A stretch of DNA of 64,000 bases from Psychrobacter vallis (GTDB lineage: Bacteria; Pseudomonadota; Gammaproteobacteria; Pseudomonadales; Moraxellaceae): assembly GCF_904846715.1 (NCBI RefSeq), contig NZ_CAJHBU010000003.1, positions 1 to 64,000 of the forward strand. Reading direction: 5' to 3'. Numbering within the stretch: position 1 is the first letter of the stretch; the number at the start of each line of letters is the position of its first letter. The translations under genes were made by a program, and so were the position numbers. A model generated the notes under the pieces. It was not told where the DNA came from, ran no database searches, and worked only from the letters and a program-made list of their open reading frames with translations. Of the stretch, positions 19,108 to 29,350 are shown piece by piece.

Positions 19108-20232
19108 ATGTTAAAATTAACCTTCTTAGGGACATCGGCAGGCGTACCCACCAAACAGCGTAACGTTACGGCATTGGCGATTGAGTGTCTGAATCCTTTC
19201 TTGCCGAGCTCAAAACAAAGTCACAGTAATCAAAATAAAAAATCTCGCCCATGGCTATTGATTGATTGCGGTGAAGGCACACAGCAGCAACTATTGCATA
19301 CCAAGCTGTCCTTACATCAATTGGCCGCCATTTGCATCACGCATGTGCATGGCGACCATTGTTATGGTTTGCCAGGATTGCTCGCGAGTGCTGCCATGTC
19401 AGGTCGTCGTGACCCACTGACTTTGATTGCACCAAAAGCCATTGCCACGCTACTCGATGCCCTCAAGCTCACCACAGAGCTGTATCTCCCATTTGCGATT
19501 GATTTTATGGCAATTGAAGATTTATTGTCTAAAGAAGGTGCGCTCAAAGGTATGGTCACTCTCAATTTAGACAAGCAACATCAGCTTTTAATAGACATTC
19601 ACCCCTTGTCGCATCGTGTGTCTTCGCATGGTTTTGGTATCACTCAGCATATCAGTCGGCGTTTACTCAATACAGATAAGTTGACAGCAGAAGGTATTCC
19701 AGCAGGTGTGCTATGGGGCCAATTACAACAAGGTAAGGATGTGATAACTGATAATGGGCGGCAGTTGCGTTCGTCAGAATATGTCAGTAATGACGTGCAA
19801 CGTACACGCGTCGTTGTGGCTGGAGATAATGATACACCAGATTGTCTAAGTGCAGCGGTGGTTGATACGGATTTATTGGTACATGAAGCCACGTATACGA
19901 CTGACGTCTTAGCGAAGATTCAGGCAAAAAACCCAGAGTTTGACCCTATGCACAGTAGTGCATATTTAGTGGGCAGGTTTGCGCAAGATAACGGCGTCAA
20001 AAATTTAATTTTGACGCATTTTAGCGCTCGTTATCAGAGCTTTGACAATCTGGATAGCAGTGCGCCAAACATGGGACATATTCGAGCAGATGCCCAAAGC
20101 GTCTATCAGGGCAGTTTATGGTTGGCCGCAGATTTTGCTCAGTATATGGTCACTGGGGCAGCTGACTTGGCAGATAGTAAAGAGCATGAGCATGTACAAT
20201 ATTTGGGCGACGCCCGCGACTATGAGCAATGA
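19108..20232 (+). CDS. rnz: Ribonuclease Z
   Basis: Metallo-beta-lactamase-fold endonuclease of the ElaC/RNase Z family that trims tRNA 3' ends. Motifs: LGTSAGVPTKQRN at the start, zinc ligands in THVHGDHCYGLPGLL near residues 78-84, VVAGDND near 237, VHEATY near 256 and LTHFSARY near 300. At 374 residues it is longer than the 305-320 of ElaC, with inserts around 30-45 (Ser/Gln/Asn-rich) and 135-155 and a longer tail. It is convergent with the DUF815 gene; their stops lie 14 bases apart. Confidence 0.92.
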   Translation: MLKLTFLGTSAGVPTKQRNVTALAIECLNPFLPSSKQSHSNQNKKSRPWLLIDCGEGTQQQLLHTKLSLHQLAAICITHVHGDHCYGLPGLLASAAMSGRRDPLTLIAPKAIATLLDALKLTTELYLPFAIDFMAIEDLLSKEGALKGMVTLNLDKQHQLLIDIHPLSHRVSSHGFGITQHISRRLLNTDKLTAEGIPAGVLWGQLQQGKDVITDNGRQLRSSEYVSNDVQRTRVVVAGDNDTPDCLSAAVVDTDLLVHEATYTTDVLAKIQAKNPEFDPMHSSAYLVGRFAQDNGVKNLILTHFSARYQSFDNLDSSAPNMGHIRADAQSVYQGSLWLAADFAQYMVTGAADLADSKEHEHVQYLGDARDYEQ

Positions 20233-20246
20233 TTGCACGTTCAACC

Positions 20247-21218
20247 TTAAGTTTGACTGTCTTCAGCATCCAGCTGGGTTTTTCCTATCCAGTAACGACT
20301 AAACTGATAAGCGACTCGTCCTGAGCGCCCACCACGTTCTGACGCCCATCGTAAAGCTGCCGCTCTGATATCATCAGGTAGCGCGTTACCTAACACTTCA
20401 ACATCAGTTGTTTTATTATTATTTTCATTATCTACGCTGTGTTTTTGCTGCATATATAGATAATGATGAACAATTTGTAGATATGTGGTTTGATCCATTG
20501 GATGAAATGATAGCCATAGACCAAAACGATCAGACAATGAAACAGTCTCGTCAATGGTCTCATAAGGGTTGACCTCATCGGTCTGTCCATTATATATATT
20601 GACGTTGTCTTTCATCAGTTGCGGCAATAGGTGACGGCGGTTACTGGTGGCATAGACCAGCAGTTTGTCTTGCTCTGAATCAAGCGCCCCATCCAAGACG
20701 CTTTTTAATGTTCTGTAGCTCTCGTCTTGACCGTTAAACGCCAAGTCATCGCAGTAGACCACATAGCGGCATTCACAATCTGCTGGCAATGCATGAATCG
20801 CGGCGCGAATCTTATCAAGTACCTTTAGATCATCCCGCGCAATTTCAATAATGCGCAGTCCTTCGCTATGATAGGCTTGTAGCAACGCTCGAATCAGTGA
20901 GGATTTACCCGCGCCGCGTGTCCCCGTCATCAGGACATGATTGGCCGGATAGCCTTTTAAAAACTGACGCGTATTTTGTACCAGTTTTGACTTTTGGGTA
21001 TCTATCCCATGCAAGTCGTCTAAACTTAAAAATAAATTGACCGCCAGTGGTTCTAAATGACCATTATGACCACCGACCCAGCGATAAGCCAGCTGCGCAG
21101 GATCAATCTTAATCGTTGGCGTGACTTGCTCTTGTAAGTATTGGCTGAGCAAATCTAATAGTGGCGTAGGCAGGGCGTAATGAGTAGTAGGCTTAGATGA
21201 GCTGTTTGGTTGCGACAT
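20247..21218 (-). CDS. DUF815 family AAA-type ATPase
   Basis: P-loop ATPase of the DUF815 family. Walker A TGTRGAGKSSLIR lies near residues 98-110, Walker B-like YVVYCDDLAF near 150-160, then a sensor-like LLVYATSNRRHLLP. Near the C-terminus is RAAALRWASERGGRSGRVAYQFSRY, typical of the family. 323 residues. Its role in the cell is not established to my knowledge. It is divergent from the kinase gene with 92 bases between starts. Confidence 0.85.
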   Translation of the reverse strand: MSQPNSSSKPTTHYALPTPLLDLLSQYLQEQVTPTIKIDPAQLAYRWVGGHNGHLEPLAVNLFLSLDDLHGIDTQKSKLVQNTRQFLKGYPANHVLMTGTRGAGKSSLIRALLQAYHSEGLRIIEIARDDLKVLDKIRAAIHALPADCECRYVVYCDDLAFNGQDESYRTLKSVLDGALDSEQDKLLVYATSNRRHLLPQLMKDNVNIYNGQTDEVNPYETIDETVSLSDRFGLWLSFHPMDQTTYLQIVHHYLYMQQKHSVDNENNNKTTDVEVLGNALPDDIRAAALRWASERGGRSGRVAYQFSRYWIGKTQLDAEDSQT

Positions 21219-21310
21219 AATAATTCTAACCGTTGAGAGGTATTTAAATTGCGTAAAGGCAGTTTCAAGATTTCACTGCATTATGAAAAACTATCATAAA
21301 AGATCAAACT

Positions 21311-22321
21311 ATGAAAAACAGTGCCAGTAATTCGCTTATTATACAGGCTTTGCAAGCACATGCTCAGCAGCTATTGCCGACTGTGACGCAAGTATTTTCA
21401 GTATTGCAGTATGGTGAAATAGTACACCAGCGAATAGGTCAGACAAATACTGCGCATACTGAAAAATCTCAAAATACCCCAATGCAGCACATCAGAAAGA
21501 CTGGCTACCAAGGTTTAACGCGCGCCACCCATTCGCAGTTCGGGCACGTGATGATTAAATGGCAACTAGTGTCTCATGCCAGTCATGATTCATCTGATTT
21601 GGCTCATGAAATCAATGTTTTAAGATCTTTAAATCATTTATCGCAAACTCAAAATCACAGTGCCGCTATCGCACCATTAATACTCGCTCATCATAAGTTA
21701 GACGTTCAAGCGTTGGGACAGAGCCAGCATTTAACTGCTTTAGTCATGGTCTACTATCCGAATGGCAGCTTAGCAAAGCAGCTTAGTAGGCAAAAATACC
21801 CATTATTAACGAATAAACAAAAGCAGTATTTCATCAAACAGACCGCGAATCTTATAGCCAATCTACATAACACTGGCTGGCTACATAATGATATTAAACC
21901 TAGTAATATCTTGCTCAGTTATACCTCGATAGATAGTAATCATATAGTTCCTGATTTAATATTAATCGATTTTGCCTTAGCAGAGAAAGTTGATAAACCA
22001 ATAAAAGCACATCCTTTTGGTACGCCAGCTTATCTGGCACCTGAGCGCTGGCAAGGGCAAGCAGCCACCGTTCAAAGTGATATCTATGCGTTTGGGATAA
22101 TGATGGTTGAGATAGTAACGGGCGCACGACCTTTTAATATAAATACCCAAAGTAGCGATCCGATGATTGATTGGACGATACAGCATTGCCAACAGCCTAT
22201 TCCAAGGCTGCCAACAGAATACAGTCATTATCAATTTATCATAGATAAAGCATTGGCAAAGCGGATAGAGAAGCGGTATCAGACGATGGATAAAATACTA
22301 TTAGATTTAGACAGAGTATGA
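21311..22321 (+). CDS. Serine/threonine protein kinase (eukaryote-like)
   Basis: Soluble kinase domain filling the whole protein (336 residues), with no membrane segment or extra sensor domain. The ATP lysine is in VMIKW near residue 82 and the alpha-C Glu in LAHEINVL. The catalytic loop reads LHNDIKPSNILL near 190-201, so the usual HRD is HND while Asp, Lys and Asn are kept. The metal motif reads DFA instead of DFG near 219. The GTPAYLAPERW activation segment end is near 236-246, followed by DIYAFGIMMVEIVTG. The first 60 residues lack a good glycine-rich loop. All catalytic residues except the DFG glycine are present, so activity is plausible. A non-RD kinase is normally not controlled by activation-loop phosphorylation. 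Confidence 0.85.
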   Translation: MKNSASNSLIIQALQAHAQQLLPTVTQVFSVLQYGEIVHQRIGQTNTAHTEKSQNTPMQHIRKTGYQGLTRATHSQFGHVMIKWQLVSHASHDSSDLAHEINVLRSLNHLSQTQNHSAAIAPLILAHHKLDVQALGQSQHLTALVMVYYPNGSLAKQLSRQKYPLLTNKQKQYFIKQTANLIANLHNTGWLHNDIKPSNILLSYTSIDSNHIVPDLILIDFALAEKVDKPIKAHPFGTPAYLAPERWQGQAATVQSDIYAFGIMMVEIVTGARPFNINTQSSDPMIDWTIQHCQQPIPRLPTEYSHYQFIIDKALAKRIEKRYQTMDKILLDLDRV

Positions 22322-22344
22322 ATGTACGATTGAAATTATAGACA

Positions 22345-22373
22345 CAAAAAAACCTGCTAAATAGCAGGCTTTA
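22345..22373 (-). terminator. Bidirectional terminator between kinase and tRNA-Leu
   Basis: Hairpin with arms CCTGCT and AGCAGG around AAAT. Seven A on the left give a strong T-run on the minus strand after the tRNA; the right side (CTTTAAT) is weaker for the kinase. Confidence 0.8.
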
Positions 22374-22403
22374 ATATTTGGTCTAAGATGTACTATCCAA
22401 AAA

Positions 22404-22488
22404 TGGTGGGGCTGGAGAGACTCGAACTCTCACACCTTGCGGCGCCAGAACCTAAATCTGGTGCGTCTACCAATTCCGCCACAGCCCC
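22404..22488 (-). tRNA. tRNA-Leu (anticodon UAG)
   Basis: Read on the minus strand, the acceptor stem GGGGCTG pairs with CAGCCCC, followed by discriminator A and an encoded CCA. The D-arm contains AATTGGTAGACGC. The anticodon stem CCAGA/TCTGG encloses TTTAGGT, giving anticodon TAG. A long variable arm (GCGCCGCAAGGTGT) marks a class II tRNA, and the T-arm GAGTTCGAGTCTC is regular. It reads CUA and, with wobble, other CUN codons. Confidence 0.97.
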
Positions 22489-22702
22489 ATTTTTGTTACT
22501 CTATCATCAAAAGCAGTTAAACTCAAATGCTATCTAGACAGTTAACTGATTCGGTAGTGCGTCTCAGTGGTTGGCTATTATATAGAGTTTGCGTAGTTTG
22601 GCAAGCCCTATTTGCAGTTATTTTTAATTATTTGATAACTATTTTTGCCAATGATAATAAATATCTGATATTACTGAGATTTTTATTTAGCGTTTTTGTG
22701 CT

Positions 22703-24502
22703 TTATACAGAGATATCTAACTGCTGTAACTTACGTGTCAGTGTGTTGCGACCCCAACCGAGCAAGCTGGCTGCCGCTATTTTTTTGCCGCCGCTGTGCT
22801 TGAGGGCTGCCATTAGTAAGACACGTTCAAATTCAGGTGTTGCCGTTTGTAAAATATCGGTTTCACCTGTTTGCAATGATTGCTCAGCCCAAACGGCCAA
22901 GGCTTGCTGCCAGTTTGAGTTGTTCGAAATATCATGAGCATGTTGATTCTCTATACGAGCACCATTTTGCTGTTGGTGATTTTGCGCCGTTTGTTGCGTG
23001 GATAAATTTTGCTCTGGATGCGCCTCAAAATGAGAAGGAATACTTTCCAACAGCTCTGGTGGTAAATCATCAACCATAACGGTATCACCAGTCGCCATGA
23101 CAGTTAGCCATAAGCAAACGTTCTCAAGCTGGCGTACATTTCCGCCCCATTCAAAAGACTGTACAATCTGTAGCGCCGCAGGATGTAGTTGCTTTGGTGG
23201 CGTATTCATCTGTTCGGCTGCCCGCTGCATAAAGTAGGTGGCCAACGCAGGAATGTCTTCAGGACGCGTGCGCAGAGGCGGTAGGGGTAGACGAATAACA
23301 TTCAGACGATAAAACAGATCCTCACGGAACTTGCCTTGTTTTACTAATGCTTCTAGGTTTTGATGAGTGGCGGCCACGATGCGTACATCGACTTTGACAG
23401 GTTGCTGTCCACCCACACGATAAAACTCTCCATTGGCCAGTACTCGTAGCAAACGGGTTTGGGTGCTAAATGGCATGTCACCGATTTCATCCAAAAACAA
23501 CGTCCCGCCATTTGCTTGCTCAAAACGACCTTGCCGCGTTGTCGTCGCGCCAGTGAAAGCACCTTTCTCATGACCAAATAACTCGGATTCGATCAAATCA
23601 TGCGGAATGGCAGCCATATTTAGGGCAATAAAAGGCTGCTGATGACGAGGGGAATGTTGGTGTAAAGCACTGGCAACCAATTCTTTACCTGTTCCCGACT
23701 CACCTGTAATCAAAACCGTGATAGGGGAGTGTGCCAGCCTGCCAATAGCGCGAAACACTGTTTGCATGGCTTGTGATTGACCAATGATGCCACTAGGATT
23801 GGGATTACTCTGTACCTTAGTATCAGTTTGAATACCAGTTTTATGGTTGGCAGCCTGATTATTTTTGCTTACTGAATTGGCTTTACTGACAACATTTTTT
23901 TTGGTATCAAATATCGCATCATTATCGAAGGACGAGGTGTCGGATAAGGTATCAGTGTTTATGTGGCTATTAGGCGCAGTTATAGCATTTTCCACGTTCA
24001 TATTGGGCTGATAATTAATTGCTTTATAAATCGTGGCAACCGCATCGTCCAAGTCAAAGGGCTTTGGCAAATATTCAAATGCGCCGGTCTGGTAGCTATT
24101 AATCGCCGACGTGAGATCCGAATGAGCGGTCATGATGACAATTGGCAGCTTTGGGAAATGCCGATGCACCCAATCACTAAAGGATAAACCGTCCATCATT
24201 GGCATGCGAATATCAGTCAATATCACATCTGGTAATGGTTCAGCTGATGCCTGCAGGATGTCATTGAGGCGTGTCCATGCTGCTTGTGCTTGCGTAAAGC
24301 TAATAACGGTAAGTCCTGCGTCCTCAAAAGTATCAGCCAGTACCATTCGTAATGCCGCATCATCATCGATGAGCCAGAGCGTTGCTGGATTGGCATCAGG
24401 GGCATTATTGACCGTTACTTTTGTCATTTGGTCACCAATTATCTGATCTTTCGATGTTTGGCTATCGCTTTTAGGGTTGTGTTTATCGTTATATTCAGTC
24501 AT
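22703..24502 (-). CDS. ntrC: Nitrogen regulation response regulator NtrC (sigma-54 activator)
   Basis: Activates sigma-54 promoters of nitrogen-assimilation genes when phosphorylated by NtrB. Receiver domain with acceptor D97 (PDVILTDIRMPMMDG). A linker of about 75 residues, Asn/Ser-rich, follows and accounts for the length (599 against the usual 470). The AAA+ domain has Walker A GESGTGKELV near 265, the GAFTGA sigma-54 contact loop near 310 and LFLDEIGDMP. A C-terminal Fis-type helix-turn-helix (KKIAAASLLGWGRNTLTRKL) ends the protein. An alternative ATG at 24427 has GGTGA just upstream and starts nearer the receiver domain. Same direction as ntrB, 86 bases downstream. Confidence 0.94.
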   Translation of the reverse strand: MTEYNDKHNPKSDSQTSKDQIIGDQMTKVTVNNAPDANPATLWLIDDDAALRMVLADTFEDAGLTVISFTQAQAAWTRLNDILQASAEPLPDVILTDIRMPMMDGLSFSDWVHRHFPKLPIVIMTAHSDLTSAINSYQTGAFEYLPKPFDLDDAVATIYKAINYQPNMNVENAITAPNSHINTDTLSDTSSFDNDAIFDTKKNVVSKANSVSKNNQAANHKTGIQTDTKVQSNPNPSGIIGQSQAMQTVFRAIGRLAHSPITVLITGESGTGKELVASALHQHSPRHQQPFIALNMAAIPHDLIESELFGHEKGAFTGATTTRQGRFEQANGGTLFLDEIGDMPFSTQTRLLRVLANGEFYRVGGQQPVKVDVRIVAATHQNLEALVKQGKFREDLFYRLNVIRLPLPPLRTRPEDIPALATYFMQRAAEQMNTPPKQLHPAALQIVQSFEWGGNVRQLENVCLWLTVMATGDTVMVDDLPPELLESIPSHFEAHPEQNLSTQQTAQNHQQQNGARIENQHAHDISNNSNWQQALAVWAEQSLQTGETDILQTATPEFERVLLMAALKHSGGKKIAAASLLGWGRNTLTRKLQQLDISV

Positions 24503-24588
24503 GTATCAGGCCTAATGAGCAATGAATTGTTTAGATTGATGATTTAGTAATGTGCGATTGAGCGGTTTTATCTGCGGAGCAGCGCTGC

Positions 24589-25986
24589 CTAGGTTTCCAT
24601 AATTGGTTGGTTAAACGGTAGGTATAGCGTAAAACAAGTCTGACTATTGTGCGGGTTGTTTTTTAAATTGTCGTTAGGATTTTGTGCTTGAGTAGAGCTG
24701 GCGTCAATCATACCATGATGATGGCTGATAATATCTTGCACAATGGACAATCCAAGGCCAGTTCCCTTAGCACGGCTGGTCACCATCGGGAAAAATATTT
24801 GTCCAATCAGTGCAGGATCAATCCCTGAACCGTTGTCGGTAATGTTAATTTGCACCACTTGTTTGTGCTGTTGCCCACTGATGGTATGTTGAAAGGCCAC
24901 TCGTGTTTGAATATGTAGCGTTGGCTGGTAATGACAGTCGTCAGTATTACGGTCTATTTGTGAACTAGAAGAGGATAAGGTTTTCGGTTTGGGTGGTTCT
25001 TTTTGCGGTAATGTTTGTTCGAACTCTGTCATCGATTCACAAGCGTTGTTAATCAGGTTTAAAAACACTTGAATCAACTGGTCTTTGTCAGCCTGCAACT
25101 CAGGCAACGATAAATCATAATCGCGCTGTAGTGTCACTTGTGGATACTGATTGCGTATCAAGGTTAATACGTGCTCTAGTGGCTCATGAATATTAAGAGT
25201 TTGCCAGTTTGGTAGTTGATTGGAGCCAAGAAACTGCCCGATAAGATGGGTTAAGCGATCTGTCTCTGAGATGATGATATCGGTATAGTTACGAAGTTTT
25301 ATCGCGGTTTTTTGCAGGTTGTTGTTATGGTTTAATATAGACGTTGGATGGGAGATAACCCCAGAAGATTGAGGGTCAAATGTCGCCACGTCACTGAATT
25401 TAATAAACTGTCGCTGTAACAGTTGCGCCGCACCGCGAATGCCAGCAAGCGGATTTTTTATTTCGTGGGCGACCGAGCGTAACATATGACGGGCAACACC
25501 ATATTGCTGTTGTTGGCGCTGCTCCTCTGATATGCGACTTTGGCGATCTTTGCCCCATATTTCAATAATAAAATAAGTCTGCTGTTCATAAATGACAGGC
25601 GTCACACTGTAGTCGATTGAGAGGGGCAAATTACCATTCAACGGAGTGCTTATGATGTGATCGTGATCAATGAATGGTTGCTGGTACTGCTTTGCTTGAT
25701 AAAAACGTTCGGTTAAAGAGCAGATTTGCTCTTCTATCATTTGCTCGCTTGTATCGTCGTTATGAATGGTTGAGCTGTTTTGTGATTTTAGCTCCTCAGG
25801 TGCCAGCAATGTCAAGACAGACTGATTGAGTAATCTGCCACTGCTGATAGCAAGTAGGTGTTCGGCTTGAGCATTCAACCAAGTGATGGAGAGGGTATCA
25901 TCGACCCATAAGATAGCTGTGAACAGATGCTGTGATATAAAGGCTAAGTCAGGTGTCGGTCTTACCGTTTTCAAATTGGTTGTCAT
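24589..25986 (-). CDS. ntrB: Nitrogen regulation sensor histidine kinase NtrB
   Basis: Cytoplasmic kinase/phosphatase for NtrC, normally controlled by PII. No membrane segments. PAS domain about 18-130, HisKA with phospho-acceptor H174 (VAHEIKNPLAGIRGAAQLL), and an HATPase domain with N box NLINNACESM, G1 DNGSGIDP, F box FFPMVTSRA and G2 GTGLGLSIV. A Pro/Ser/Lys-rich insertion (about 325-350) interrupts the ATP-binding domain after the N box. 465 residues against about 350 in E. coli GlnL. Operon order ntrB-ntrC; no glnA is adjacent. Confidence 0.92.
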   Translation of the reverse strand: MTTNLKTVRPTPDLAFISQHLFTAILWVDDTLSITWLNAQAEHLLAISSGRLLNQSVLTLLAPEELKSQNSSTIHNDDTSEQMIEEQICSLTERFYQAKQYQQPFIDHDHIISTPLNGNLPLSIDYSVTPVIYEQQTYFIIEIWGKDRQSRISEEQRQQQQYGVARHMLRSVAHEIKNPLAGIRGAAQLLQRQFIKFSDVATFDPQSSGVISHPTSILNHNNNLQKTAIKLRNYTDIIISETDRLTHLIGQFLGSNQLPNWQTLNIHEPLEHVLTLIRNQYPQVTLQRDYDLSLPELQADKDQLIQVFLNLINNACESMTEFEQTLPQKEPPKPKTLSSSSSQIDRNTDDCHYQPTLHIQTRVAFQHTISGQQHKQVVQINITDNGSGIDPALIGQIFFPMVTSRAKGTGLGLSIVQDIISHHHGMIDASSTQAQNPNDNLKNNPHNSQTCFTLYLPFNQPIMET

Positions 25987-26119
25987 AGGTAGAGCCTAAA
26001 AAAAGGATGCTTGATATAATATTTAACCACAAATCAACACTATAGAACGGCAAAACTGGCGATTTTTGCAAAAAAAACGTACAATGCGCATAGCCAATTT
26101 CTCTCTAGCAAGGTCAGCC

Positions 26120-27706
26120 ATGCCCAAAACTTCTACCGAGTCGATGAATACGACTACGATGACCTCACAGTCAGCTTCTACCTTATCTAAAGACGCTCCT
26201 AAGAATCCTGCCACTATTTTTAATCCTGCCAAACCAATCATGGCAAAAGAGCAAGAATTATCAGACAGTAGCCAACCCTACCATCATAAAGCCAACCACA
26301 ATCAAAACCGTAGTATTGCACAAAGTAGCGATGCAACGTTAGCGACTGCCAACGCGCCAGTAAGTGCGGCACCAAAGATTGGTTTTGTGTCGTTAGGTTG
26401 TCCAAAAGCACTGGTGGATAGTGAGCGTATTATCACAGAGCTTAGCCGTGATGGTTATCAAGTGGCCAGTGATTATGAAGGGGCAGATCTTGTCGTGGTC
26501 AATACATGCGGCTTTATTGAGTCAGCGGTACAAGAGTCGCTTGACGCAATCGGTGAAGCCATTAGTAAAAACGGCAAAGTGATTGTTACTGGCTGTTTGG
26601 GTAAAGAAGCAGAGAAAATCCGTGAAATGCATCCCGCCGTCCTAGCAGTGACTGGCGCTCATGCTTATGATGAAGTGATTAGAGCGGTTGCGCAACACGT
26701 GCCTAAGCCAAATCGTAGTTTGGATGCCAATTACGACCCAAAAATAGATTTGATCAATGAGGCGGGTATCAAATTAACCCCAAGTCATTATGCTTATCTT
26801 AAAATCTCTGAAGGCTGTAACCATCGTTGTACGTTCTGCATCATTCCAAGCTTACGTGGTGACTTGGTTTCGCGCCCGATTGATAGCATAATGAATGAAG
26901 CAATGGCGCTCAAAAACGCAGGCGTAAAAGAGTTACTGATTATCTCGCAAGATACTTCTGCGTATGGACTGGATTTGAAATACAAGACCAGTTTTTGGAA
27001 CGGTATGCCGCTCAAATCAAAGTTTTATGATATGTGCCAAGCGTTGAATGACTTAGGCATTTGGGTACGTTTGCATTACGTTTACCCGTATCCGCATGTC
27101 GATAAAGTCGTTGAACTCATGGGCGAAAAAAAGCTACTGCCTTATTTAGACATACCTTTTCAACACGCCAGTCATAGCATCTTAAAAGCCATGAAACGTC
27201 CTGCGCATAGCGAAAACACGCTGGCACGTATCAAAGCGTGGCGTGAGATTTGCCCTGACATCGTCATTCGCTCGACCTTCGTCGTTGGTTTCCCAGGTGA
27301 GACCGAAGAAGATTTTCAGTGTTTGCTCGATTGGCTGGTTGAAGCGCGTCTTGATCGCGTTGGCGCATTTACTTATTCAGAAGTTGAAGGCGCGGTTGCC
27401 AATGACTTGCCAAATCACGTCCCTGAAGCAGTGAAGCAAGAACGCTATGAGCGTTTGATGGCGCTACAGCAAGACATATCTGCACAAAAGTTACAAGAAA
27501 AAGTTGGCAAGACCTTAATGGTTTTGGTTGACGACATTGATAGCGATGAGAATATTGCGATTTGCCGTAGCTATGCGGATGCGCCAGAGATTGACGGTCG
27601 TGTTTATGTCGATGAGATTAATGCTCAAGTAAAAGTCGGGCAGTTTTTGACGGTGACGATTGATGATGCTAGCGAATATGATTTATTTGCCAGCTATAAA
27701 GGATAA
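26120..27706 (+). CDS. rimO: Ribosomal protein S12 (Asp) methylthiotransferase
   Basis: Radical SAM enzyme that adds a methylthio group to an Asp of ribosomal protein S12. The N-terminal UPF0004 domain begins at [19 protein letters not shown]. The radical SAM cluster motif is CNHRCTFC (CxxxCxxC), followed by [13 protein letters not shown] and a C-terminal TRAM domain. About 80 residues of Ser/Thr/Asn-rich sequence precede the conserved core. ATG 26120 has AAGG seven bases upstream; ATG 26066 and 26240 are alternatives, the latter giving 488 residues. Divergent from ntrB. It stands upstream of pyrH, where rpsB-tsf would be in many proteobacteria. Confidence 0.93.
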   Translation: MPKTSTESMNTTTMTSQSASTLSKDAPKNPATIFNPAKPIMAKEQELSDSSQPYHHKANHNQNRSIAQSSDATLATANAPVSAAPKIGFVSLGCPKALVDSERIITELSRDGYQVASDYEGADLVVVNTCGFIESAVQESLDAIGEAISKNGKVIVTGCLGKEAEKIREMHPAVLAVTGAHAYDEVIRAVAQHVPKPNRSLDANYDPKIDLINEAGIKLTPSHYAYLKISEGCNHRCTFCIIPSLRGDLVSRPIDSIMNEAMALKNAGVKELLIISQDTSAYGLDLKYKTSFWNGMPLKSKFYDMCQALNDLGIWVRLHYVYPYPHVDKVVELMGEKKLLPYLDIPFQHASHSILKAMKRPAHSENTLARIKAWREICPDIVIRSTFVVGFPGETEEDFQCLLDWLVEARLDRVGAFTYSEVEGAVANDLPNHVPEAVKQERYERLMALQQDISAQKLQEKVGKTLMVLVDDIDSDENIAICRSYADAPEIDGRVYVDEINAQVKVGQFLTVTIDDASEYDLFASYKG

Positions 27707-27877
27707 AAATCCCTGTAATATACAAGTGAAAATTGCCCAAGAGCAGGCAGTTTTTGCTACAATTAGCGCGATTTAGCCTTTCAAATACACCCATCATTAA
27801 GTATGGCGCGCTGGGCAAGCGCTATTTGTATTTTACCAATGACTGTAATTATAATTTAATGCTAACAAGGTGACCTC

Positions 27878-28603
27878 ATGTCTGACAAAAACCCGCGTTA
27901 CTCTCGTATCTTGTTGAAACTCTCTGGTGAAGCGTTAGCTGGAGGTAAAGACATGGGTATTGATACCGAAGTACTTGATAAGATGAGCTTGTCTATCGCT
28001 CACTTGCGTGGACTGGGCGTGCAAGTTGGGATTGTTGTGGGTGGTGGTAACTTATATCGCGGCGCGCAATTACAAAAAGAAGGTTTGGTTGGCCGTGTCA
28101 CTGGTGATCAGATGGGTATGCTCGCGACGGTTATGAATGGGCTTGCAATGCGTGATGCACTTGAGCGCCGTAATATTAAAACGCGCTTAATGTCAGCATT
28201 ACCCATCGGCGAAGTCACCGAAAGCTATAGCAGCCGTAACGCGATTCGCTATCTTAAAAATGGTGAAGTTTGTATCTTTGTCGCTGGCACTGGCAATCCG
28301 TTTTTTACCACAGACACCGCTGCCTGTTTGCGCGGTATCGAAATCGAAGCGGGCTTGATTTTGAAAGCGACCAAAGTCGATGGTGTTTATGACAAAGACC
28401 CAAGCCTACATTCCGATGCAGTCAAATACGATGGTTTAACGTTTGATGAAGTGTTAGAGCAAAAGCTTGGCGTCATGGATCTAACCGCTATTGCTCTATG
28501 CCGTGAGCATAACGTGCCGCTACAAGTGTTTGATATGACCAAACCCAATGCATTATTAAATGTCATTATGGGCGAAAATGAAGGCACGCGCGTTTATCAT
28601 TAA
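27878..28603 (+). CDS. pyrH: Uridylate kinase
   Basis: Phosphorylates UMP to UDP as a hexamer in pyrimidine nucleotide synthesis. Amino-acid-kinase fold with [14 protein letters not shown] at the N-terminus, [11 protein letters not shown] near residue 55 and [15 protein letters not shown] near 140. 241 residues is the family norm. A good ribosome site (AAGGTGA) precedes ATG. It is followed after 97 bases by frr, the usual pair. Confidence 0.97.
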   Translation: MSDKNPRYSRILLKLSGEALAGGKDMGIDTEVLDKMSLSIAHLRGLGVQVGIVVGGGNLYRGAQLQKEGLVGRVTGDQMGMLATVMNGLAMRDALERRNIKTRLMSALPIGEVTESYSSRNAIRYLKNGEVCIFVAGTGNPFFTTDTAACLRGIEIEAGLILKATKVDGVYDKDPSLHSDAVKYDGLTFDEVLEQKLGVMDLTAIALCREHNVPLQVFDMTKPNALLNVIMGENEGTRVYH

Positions 28604-28700
28604 CGGATGATACGCCCTAAGATAGCAATATATCCCTTAATAGTTTTTTATAACCAACAATAATGAATGATTTGTCGGTAGCGATAAATAAGGACACATA

Positions 28701-29255
28701 ATGATCAAAGAGATTAAGCAAGACGGCGAAGCGCGCATGCAAAAAACCTTGGAAGCGCTTGAGAGTACTTTTAGTAAAGTTCGTACGGGTCGTGCGCACC
28801 CAGGTATGTTGTCAGGTGTAATGGTTAGCTACTATGGCTCTCCGACACAGCTGAACCAAGTGGCTAGTGTGAACGTTGAAGACTCGCGTACACTACTGGT
28901 ACAGCCATTTGATCGTACCATGGTGCAAGCGATCGATAAAGCCATTCGCGAAGCCGATTTAGGTCTGAACCCAATGACAGCTGACGTGATTCGTGTGCCG
29001 ATGCCAGCCTTGACAGAAGAAACACGCCGCGACATGCAAAAACTTGCCCGCGGAGAAGCTGAGAGCAGCCGCGTATCTATTCGTAATATCCGCCGTGATA
29101 TGATGAATGACATCAAAGAGTTGGCAAAAGAAAAAGAAATCTCAGAAGATGAAGAGCGCCGTGCTAGCGATGACATTCAAAAAATTACTGACAAATATAT
29201 TGAGACTATTGATAGCCGTCTGAGTAAAAAAGAAAGTGATTTGATGGACGTTTAA
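28701..29255 (+). CDS. frr: Ribosome recycling factor
   Basis: Splits post-termination ribosomes together with EF-G. 184 residues, near the usual 185. The conserved features are all seen: [40 protein letters not shown] and the long helix [25 protein letters not shown]...[19 protein letters not shown]. An RBS (AAGGA) precedes ATG. A terminator-like hairpin about 55 bases after the stop separates it from uppS. Confidence 0.97.
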   Translation: MIKEIKQDGEARMQKTLEALESTFSKVRTGRAHPGMLSGVMVSYYGSPTQLNQVASVNVEDSRTLLVQPFDRTMVQAIDKAIREADLGLNPMTADVIRVPMPALTEETRRDMQKLARGEAESSRVSIRNIRRDMMNDIKELAKEKEISEDEERRASDDIQKITDKYIETIDSRLSKKESDLMDV

Positions 29256-29309
29256 CCATTAGCGCGTTGTTATTTATAGCAACAACAGTTGAGCCTTCTT
29301 TTTACAGTT

Positions 29310-29350
29310 AAGCAGCCAATGCGCTATCGCTATTGGCTGCTTATTATTAT
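29310..29350 (+). terminator. Terminator-like hairpin after frr
   Basis: An 11-base perfect stem (AAGCAGCCAAT with its complement) with an 11-base loop, followed by the modest T-rich tail TTATTATTAT. Confidence 0.7.
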
